Of a stretch of DNA of 64,000 bases, positions 53,439 through 61,400 are shown one piece after another. The notes beneath the pieces are model-generated. The model had not been told where the DNA came from. It worked only from the letters and a program-made list of their open reading frames with translations, and made no database searches. Made by a program: the position numbers and the translations under genes. This DNA is from Verrucomicrobiota bacterium. GTDB lineage: Bacteria > Verrucomicrobiota > Verrucomicrobiia > Chthoniobacterales > SZAS-18. The stretch is taken from NCBI GenBank assembly GCA_018240025.1, contig JAFEGM010000032.1, forward strand, positions 129,618-193,617, written 5' to 3'. Numbering within the stretch: position 1 is the first letter of the stretch; every line of letters starts with the position of its first letter.

Positions 53439-53722
53439 GCTCCTCGTTAGCGGCCCGCGCGTCTCCGAGCAACGTCCGTCACGCCGCGCGGCCGGCTAGG
53501 GACCATCCTGGGAGAGCACCTGCGATAGGAATTCCGGCTTACCCGTCGGCTTCACGAGCTTCCAGGAGTAGATCGGATAGAACAGGCACTCGATTTCCCT
53601 CTCACTCTCCGCCCGGCGCGGCCAAGGCCGGCAGGGCGGAGGCGCAAACGAGGAGTTGGAGAGGATCCGGAAGAGCATGACCGAGGGGGCGCAGAACCGG
53701 CCGAGGCGCAAGAGCCGACTGT
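53439..53722. other. Spacer between ECF sigma and kinase genes
   Basis: A 284-bp gap. A 71-codon open frame (53496-53711, minus strand) has no recognisable features and unconvincing composition. The leader of the kinase gene probably lies here. No repeat was found. Confidence 0.35.
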
Positions 53723-54427
53723 CTATGTCGGCGCGCCGTGTCCGCCCATGAGTGCGCGTTGCAGCAACGCCATCTCCCCGTCGACCTCGTCGGGCGCGCC
53801 CACCGTCAGTGCGACCTCGCGCCGTAGCAGCGTGCGGAAGGCACCACGCACGCGGTGCACATCGCTCTTCAGCGCGGCTAGGGAGAGTCCGGCGCTGCGG
53901 GCAGCCTCCTCGTAGGGCGGAACATCCGTCGAACCCGGCAGGAAGCGTCGCAGAACGGCGAAATGGCCGACCTCGCGCCAGTCGTCGTGCAGGCGTTGCA
54001 GCGCATGGCCGAGGAGCTCGCGGGCCCAGCGCTCGTCGAAGGCGTCGACCGCAGCCTGCTCCCCGGCGGGCACGCTGTCAGGGGCGAGCGAATCGAGGCT
54101 GACCGTGGTGACCGCACCGCCGCGCTTCTGCGCCGCGAGGCGGTCGGCCCGGTCGCCCAGAAAGCGTTTCAGCGCGCCAAGCAGGAAGGAGCGAAAGCGC
54201 CCGCGATCGCGGTCCACGCGTCGCAGCGTCTCGCGTTCCTGCAGGTGCAGGAGGAAGTCGTGCGCCACGTCCTCGACCTCGTCCGGGCGGATCCCCCGCC
54301 AGCGCAGGAACTCGAGAATCGCATCCCGGTACCGCTCGCACAGATGCCCGAAGGCCCGCGCCTCGGCGTCGCCACCGCCGGCGGTGCGGAGCGCGAGTTG
54401 GGTCCAGCGGGTGGTCGGGAAATCCAT
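53723..54427 (-). CDS. ECF-type RNA polymerase sigma factor
   Basis: Alternative sigma factor of 234 residues. Region 2 is visible as FGHLCERYRDAILEFLRWRG, and VEDVAHDFLLHLQE (the 'D.aQ..f' core helix), followed by RGRFRSFLLGALKRFLGDRADR. Region 4 is AARSAGLSLAALKSDVHRVRGAFRTLLRREV, a helix-turn-helix for -35 recognition. The sequence type matches the Planctomycetes/Verrucomicrobia ECF groups found beside Ser/Thr kinases with propeller domains; phosphorylation control by the adjacent kinase is inferred. No anti-sigma gene is seen. It begins 110 bp from the divergent membrane-protein gene. Confidence 0.92.
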   Translation of the reverse strand: MDFPTTRWTQLALRTAGGGDAEARAFGHLCERYRDAILEFLRWRGIRPDEVEDVAHDFLLHLQERETLRRVDRDRGRFRSFLLGALKRFLGDRADRLAAQKRGGAVTTVSLDSLAPDSVPAGEQAAVDAFDERWARELLGHALQRLHDDWREVGHFAVLRRFLPGSTDVPPYEEAARSAGLSLAALKSDVHRVRGAFRTLLRREVALTVGAPDEVDGEMALLQRALMGGHGAPT

Positions 54428-54537
54428 GGGGCTCCGGCGATATTCGTCGCCGCGGTGCGTCGCGCCGCAAGAATCGTTCGCGTCCGTCCGGGCTCGTTTG
54501 ACGACAGGCCCACCCCCGGGAACGGTCGGGTTCGCAC

Positions 54538-54858
54538 ATGTGGCGTCTGCTCCTCCTTCGCCTCCTGACCGCCGGCGTGGTGGCGGGTCTGCTCCTCTTC
54601 CTTGCGGTTCTCGCACTCAGCGCGGTCGATGGCCACGGCAAAGGCGACGCCCTCCGCGCGCCCGAAGGCGGGCTCTTGCGCGGGGTCGTCGAGCGCTATC
54701 GCGCCGGCGAGCACTCGGGGCGCGAGTTCGCCAAGCGCTGGGGGCACGAGACGATCACCTGGACCTTTCTTGGCGCGGCCGGCGGAGGTTTGTTTCTCGC
54801 CTTCAGCGGCGTGTTGCCGTGGTGCCGGCGGGAGTTTCTCGATCTGCCCCATCGCTGA
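54538..54858 (+). CDS. Small two-helix membrane protein, unknown
   Basis: Protein of 106 residues with a long N-terminal helix (LLLRLLTAGVVAGLLLFLAVLALSAV), a charged loop (about 30-70, containing VVERYRAGEHSGREFAKRWGHE) and a second helix (TITWTFLGAAGGGLFLAFSGVL). The polar loop would face outside or inside depending on topology, which the charges do not settle. No family recognised. The next gene starts five bases after its stop codon, so the pair is probably co-transcribed, divergent from the ECF sigma gene. Confidence 0.65.
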   Translation: MWRLLLLRLLTAGVVAGLLLFLAVLALSAVDGHGKGDALRAPEGGLLRGVVERYRAGEHSGREFAKRWGHETITWTFLGAAGGGLFLAFSGVLPWCRREFLDLPHR

Positions 54859-54863
54859 TCCGT

Positions 54864-55361
54864 ATGCAACGTCGCCGACCATTCCTGGCCTGCGCACTTG
54901 GCGCGCTCCTGCTGTCCTCGGTTGCGCCCTGCGCTGTGGCCGCCGACCGGCAGGCGGTCAGCGGCACGCCCACCTTGGCGGGAAGGCCGATCGAACGCTT
55001 CGTGCTGCTCGCGCCGATCGTCGTGCCGGCGGCGAAGATCGGACCCGTGCAGGGTGGATTCCTGCTGCTGGCCGGCCAGTACGTGCCGGTGGCGCAGGAC
55101 GCGGAGGGCGTCTTCTTCCAGTCGCGCAACGGCATTCGCCGGGGGTATGGCGACGAGGGGCTGGATGACGGCGGCGTCTGGGTCAGCAAGACCAAGGGCG
55201 GCGTAATGGTCCCCTATTCCGGCCGCGCCGCGAAGCTGAGCGAGCCGGTTCTGGTGCGCTGGAACAGCCCGCTTCCGCTCGACGACATGCGCCAGTTCCG
55301 TACGGCCAGCGCGCAGAAGGGGAATGCAAAGGCTCCCCGCAACACGGCTGGAACCAAGTAG
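54864..55361 (+). CDS. Exported protein of unknown function
   Basis: Exported protein of 165 residues with a signal peptide (MQRRRPFLACALGALLLSS, cleavage near AVA-ADRQ). The mature part is predicted beta-rich, with GGFLLLAGQYVPVAQDAEG and FFQSRNGIRRGYG. The C-terminus is Lys/Ala/Thr-rich. No family is recognised. The start lies five bases after the previous gene's stop codon; the open frame reaches back to 54105 but only antisense to the sigma gene. A 97-bp spacer separates it from the giant gene. Confidence 0.65.
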   Translation: MQRRRPFLACALGALLLSSVAPCAVAADRQAVSGTPTLAGRPIERFVLLAPIVVPAAKIGPVQGGFLLLAGQYVPVAQDAEGVFFQSRNGIRRGYGDEGLDDGGVWVSKTKGGVMVPYSGRAAKLSEPVLVRWNSPLPLDDMRQFRTASAQKGNAKAPRNTAGTK

Positions 55362-55458
55362 GCGAGCCCCAGCGGGCAAACCGGGAAAAATCCTGCAACT
55401 TTCCTCCCGGGCTTCCTGAGGACTGGGCAGGCGGGCTGTGTGCCGCCCGGATGTCCCT

Positions 55459-58400
55459 ATGAATGCCTCATCGTTTTCGGCGCGCTTTTGCGCCAGTCTG
55501 CTCGGCCTGGCCTTGCTCTTCAGCCCGCCGCCGCAGTCCACGCGGGCGCAGTCGACCGCCGATGCGCTGGCCTTCACCGCGGCGCCCCAGTTCGTGTCGG
55601 GGTCGGGGTGGCGGCTGACTTTTCGGTCCGAGCCCGGGCGCCAGTACCGCATCGATCGCAGCGTCGACCTGCAGAACTGGACGCTCGATATCGGCACCGT
55701 CACCGCGGCCGGGACGAGCACGCTCTTCGTCGACCCCGACCAAACCACGGCCGGGCGTCGGTTCTGGCGCGCGGTGCTGCTGCCCGGCGACGCCCAGGCG
55801 CCGGTCATCGGCGGGGTCGATGCGCGCATCCTGCTGGTCGGCGGTGTGCCGGCGCTGCAGTTCCGGGTCACGGCCAGCGACAACGTGGCGGTGGCGGGGG
55901 TGCTCTTCCTCGACGGCGTCAGCGCGCCGCTGGGCGAGGGGGCGTTCGATGCGGCCGAGGCGCTTTGGAAGATCACCCAGCCGCTGCCGACCGACACCTT
56001 CGCGGTGCGCGAGGTCAAGGCCCGGGCCCGCGACGCCGCCAACAACACGGCCGACTCGCCGCTGGCCCGCTTTACGCTTTTCGACCCGACCCGCTTCGCG
56101 CGGCTCGACGGCGCGGGCAATCCGTTGCGCGGCGCGCCGCCGACGGTCGATGCGCTGGGCAACCTCGGGCCGTTCGCCATGTTTGCGGGCGGCGGCGGAG
56201 CGCTCGGCACGGGCGCCGATCTCGTGCTGCGCTTTCCGAACGGCGCGCGCGTCGTCACCCAGGGCACGCAGAAGTTCCTCGAATTCAACCAGGTCAGCGC
56301 GGCGTTCGGTGCTGAGAGCCCATTCGAAATCGCGCAGAATCCGCCCATCATCCAGCGCGGTGGGTCGCGACCTTCGCCGCAGGCGCTGCTGACGCCGCGG
56401 CAACTACCCATCGGCGCGCTGACCGTGAGCGACCTCCTCACGGCGCTCGATCTGCCCGCGACCGACGGCCTGCCGGTCCGAATCTTCCAGCGCTTCGAGA
56501 CACGCCTGCGGGCTGGCTCGCTCCTGCCCGAAGGATGGGTCGCGCCGCAGTTCGAGTTCGATCCGGCCAAGTTCCCCGGCCTGCCCACGCTCTCCGCCAT
56601 CTATCAGGGGCTGGTGCTGGACCTGAGCGATCCGCGCGCAGTGCGGATCCCGTTCCACGGCGAGATCCCGCTGACCGACGGCACGCCCAATCCGCCCGTG
56701 CTGCGCGTGCCGGCCGAGAATCCGCTCTGGCTGACGCTCCGCGCCGAGGGCTCGGTCGCGCTGGAAGGCCGCGCGGAAGTCAGCATTCCTGCGACCGGCC
56801 TGCGCATCCGCGTCGGGGTGCGTCTCGACGATCCGAACTACCGCCTGCGGGTCAGCGCCGACACGCCCGAGGTGGCGCTGATCGACCAACTCGCGCCGCG
56901 GCTGCCCGCTCCGCCGGCCAGCGTCAATGCCGCACAGTTGGACGCCGAATCTGCGCGACTCGCCGCGCTGCAGCGCGCCGTGCGGCATTTCACCGCGGCC
57001 GCGCTCGGCGGCGCGCCGACGCCCACGACGTCGGCGGGGCTGGCCGCCCAGGTGCCGTTCGCGCCGCCGACGGAAATACCGGTGCTCGCGCACCTGCTCG
57101 AAGCGTGGACCGAGAGCGCGGCCAGCGGCGGATTGGGGACGATCGAGCCCGCGCCCTTGCTCGCGCTGCAGAACTTTGCCCGGCAGCTCGCGCTCGCCGG
57201 CGGGGCCGCCCGCGACCTGCGGGCCATCGCCTCGGATCTCGCGGCAGTGGTGCGCGCGCGCCAGATCCTCGCCTCGGCCACGCTGCAGCCGGCGCTCGAC
57301 TCGGCATTGGCCGACCTCGAGGCCGCAGCAATCGCCCGCGCCAGCGAGCCGGCAGGCACCGCCACCTTGACCGATCTGGTGGCCACGCTGCGCGCACTGG
57401 CCGAAGCCAAGGCTGCCTATCAGGCCATCGGCCGCACTTTTCCGGTCACCCTGCTGGCCGGGCTCGATCGCCTCGTCAACGACCTGCTCGCCGCCCGGGC
57501 GCGCAGCCTCGGAGTCACCGCCAGCGCGTATGCGCCGCTGGCCGGCGGCCCCGTGGCGGCGCTCGGGCGGTTGCCGGCCCTGCAGCAGATGCGCGATCTG
57601 CGCGACCTGCTCGCCGCGGCCCAGGCGCTCGGGCTCCAGCCGGCGGCGGGCAATTTCTCGGTCTTCACCGCGCCGGTGGGGGAACTGGTCAATCAACTCG
57701 CCGCCCGCGCGACCGATCTGCTCAACGTGGCGGCCGTCGAGGCGGAGTCGCGGCGCGACTACCGCGCGGTCCTCAGCGCGCTGGAGGATCTCATCGATCT
57801 CGTCGCGCTCCGGCAGGCCGGGTTCTTTCCTTCGGCCGGAGCGGGCGCGCTGAATGCCGCCGGTCTGGCCGCGACGCTGAGCGCGAGCTTGGTGAACCGC
57901 CTCGACGCCGCCTCGCTGGCCGATCTCGCCAAGCCCGTGGAGGAGCGGGCCTGGTTCGACCGGGCCGGCGATCTCGTCCGGCTGACGAACGTCCTGGCCG
58001 ACCTCGACGCCGCCGCGCCCGCGCTGACCTTCGCGGCTGGCCCATTCACTCGCGCCATCAATGCCATGGAGCCGGCGCTCGGCGCAGCGGTCAATGCGGG
58101 CGCGCTGGCCGGGGTGGCGCGTCCGGGCGATCTCGTTCGTCTGCTCGCCGCCGGGTCGCTGCACGATCGGCTCGCGCGGCGTTTCGGCGGCACCGGTGTG
58201 CGCTGGGACAATGACCGACTCCCGCAGGTGGTGGCGCGGCTGACCGTGCTGGCGCAGACGCAGAAGAGCTGGAGCGAGCTGTTCGACGCAGCCGGCGTGC
58301 TCCTGGCCGAGGCCGAGCAGATCCGTCTCGAGGCCCTCCGCGCCGGCGCGAACCAGGCCGACCTCGCGGTGCGTCGCACGCGTTATCTCGACCAGACCGC

Positions 58401-61400
58401 GGCCCTCGTCGCCGTCGCGAGGACGGTGGGACTCGCGGTGCAGGCCGATGTCTCCACGCGCCGCGGCGCGGCCGGTCCGGCGGCTTTCGCGTTCCAACTG
58501 CCGGGCGAGGTGCAGGTCATGGACCCATGGGGCGCGCTCGACTTCGTGCGCACCACCGGTGCCCTGCGGGGCGCGATCGGCGGCCGGCTGCTCCTGCCGG
58601 GTCTGCTCGGCACGACCCAGCTCGACGTGAAGTCGCTGACGTTGAGCAATCGCGGCGCCTTCGATCTGACCGCGAGCGGGACCATCGATGCCATGCCGCT
58701 GGGCACGCTGACTGGCTCGCTCGAGGTCCTGCCGCGGCGGCCTCTGCGACTGAGTTATCGGCCCGGGCAGCCGCTGGCCGTGGCCGGCAGCGCGCGGCTC
58801 ACGCTCAGCAACGGCTTCTTCTTCGAGGGCTACATCGATTTCCGCGACCCGCTCTACAAGTTCGGCGCGGCCACGGGCGGACTGCGCTTCGACCTCGCCA
58901 ACCGCCTGCTCGTCGACCTGCCGCCGAACGTGAACTTCTCCGCCGTGCCCGCGCAGACGGCCGCGGTCTGGGCCGGTTATCTGCAGCAGCTCGGCGCCAG
59001 CGTCGAGCCGCTCATCGACCTCGCGCAGACGCCGCTGCTCGGGCAGCCCGGCCGGCCACCGGAGTTCCGCGATCCGGCGCTCGCGTTCCAATACGCCGAT
59101 CTCGGCGCCTGGGTGGCCGCGCTCCGGGTCGATGCCTCGTTCGCCACGGCCGGCACTGTGGGCAGTCTGCTCGGTTTCCTGCGCGAGCATCTCGCCAATG
59201 CCAGCACCGGCGCGGCCCAGCTCGCGGGTGGACTCGAACTGCAGCGCAAACAGCAGGAGCTGACCGCGCTCAACGCCCAGCTGCGCGCGACGGTGGAGGC
59301 GCTCCCGGCGGGCGGTCTGCGCGATCAGGTGAAGCTCGACCCCGCCGTGCGGGCTTACGCGCAAACGGCCACGCCGCGGGTGCGGCAGGTGCTGCAGGAC
59401 CCGCTCTCGGCCGCCAGCGCGGAGAATGCCCGCGTGGCCGTGCGTCTGGCGGCCGATCACGACGCGACCTTATCGGCGCTCGGGTTATCGCCCGCCTTCG
59501 TCGGCGATCCCATCTACGCGCAGATCCTGGAGATCGGCTTCGGCAACCGCCTGACGGAACTCGGCCTCAGTGCAACGACAGGGCAGGTGGCCAATGCGAC
59601 GACCTTCGAGGCGCTCTCCCGGGTGCAGATCGTCGACGCCCTCGGCGAACTCGCCGATCTCAAGGCCACCCAGCAGCTCGCCGCCGGCGGCACGGTCGAT
59701 GCCCGTTTTCTTCAGGCCTCGCTCGAATTGGCGCGTCGCCTGCGCAACCTGACCGCGGCGGCGTTGCAGGCGACGCCGACTTCGGACTGGCAGCGGCAGA
59801 CTGAGCTGCAGCGCGATCTCGTCTATCTCGCCGTGGGCGATCAGGCCGGTCAGCTCGTGGTCGATGCGACGCTGCGCGCCCAGCTGCAGAGCGACCTCGC
59901 GGCCGCCGAGGCCGCCAGTCCCACCCTCGCCGCCGCGCGCGAGGCCGATGAGCAGGCTCGCGCCGCCAATCCGCTGTACGAAGTCTGGGCGCAGGTGCGC
60001 GATCAGCTCCGGCGGCTCGGCACCACTCCGACCACGCTGGACGAGGCCGCTCGCACCCGCGTCCGACGCGAGATGCAGGCGCGGCTCGACACCTTCGCGG
60101 TCAGGCTCCCGCTCTCGCCCACGGCCATCGCCGATCTCTCGCGCGATCTGCGCGATCTGGCGGAGTTGGTCGGCTCCGCCCAGGACCTGCTCGGGCCGGA
60201 CGATCCCGTCTCCGCCTCGGCCCGCACCAAGCTGGCCGAGACCTCGATCACGATCCCCGGCGTGGCTAACGCCCAACGCGCGTGGTGGGAATTGACCGAG
60301 TATGCGCGCCTCGTGAACGAGGCACTCTCTCGGCGGCCGAACCTCGTCGGCACCGCGGCGGGCAACGCCCTGCGCGGCGCACTCGACGCTTCGCTCACCT
60401 CGGCGCTCGGCCTGATCAATGCGCTCAAGCCGCAGATCCAGGCGAATCGGCCGTTGGACATCCGCCTGCCGGGCAATCTCGTCGTGCGGCGCGCCTTCGG
60501 CGATTTCCTCTACCGGCGCACGCCGCCGCTCTTCACGGCCACCTTCGGCGGACAGTTCGAGTTCCCGGAGATCAACACGCGCTTCACGCTCAACAGCGCG
60601 AGCATTTCCTCCACCGGTGCCTGGTCGCTGAATCTGGCGGCCTCGGGCGACCTCAACGCGGGTGGCGACGGACTGCGTTATCGGATCAACTCGTTCTCGC
60701 TCAGCGGCACTGCGGCCGGCGGCCTGAGCAGCGGCAGCGGTGCCGGCCAGTTGCTGGTGGCGCGAGCCGATCAGCCGACCGCACCGCCGGACGTGTACGA
60801 CGTCACGCTCTTCTACGGCCAGCCCGGCGGCACCGGGCCGCGCGTCTTCGACCTCACCACCACGGCCACCGGGAAGTTCGTCTTCGATCCGAACTTCGTC
60901 GTCTTCAACGCCACGCTCGGGCTGCGCTTCACCACCGATTTCACCGGCGGCCGCCTCTCGACCAGCGGCACGGCCGGCTTCTTCGCGCGGGGCGTCTTCA
61001 ATGCGGCCACCTGCACGCCGAACGACTTCGAGTGCACGATCGAGAACGCCGGACTCGTCTACACTTACTCGCCCAGCGGCTTCACGGTTGATCTCAATGG
61101 CGGCACGCTCCTCCTGCCCGTCTTCCAGCAGGTGGTCGGCAGCGTGGCCTGCAGCGGCACGGGGCCGTTGGCGGATCGCCCCGCGACGCCGGCGCCGCCG
61201 AGCGTCACGCTGAGCGCGCCCCTGCGGCTGGCGGTCACCTACGCGCAGGGCAGCACGCCTTCGAGCGTCACCTTCGGCACGCCGGGCGGACAGCCGCTCG
61301 ACGTCGCCTTCGCCAATCTCGGCCTGGCCATTCCGGGGCTGCCCGACTTCCGACTCGACATCTGCTCGGCCACGCTCCGCTTCCCCTTCACGCCCGGCGC

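Noticed and set aside
53496-53711. A 71-residue gene between ECF sigma and kinase
   Set aside because: No signal peptide, motif or plausible start context; composition is not persuasive.
56404-59460. A 1018-codon minus-strand frame
   Set aside because: It is the complement of the giant exported protein, which has a signal peptide and sensible composition. The minus frame is dominated by Arg, Gly and Gln without motifs.
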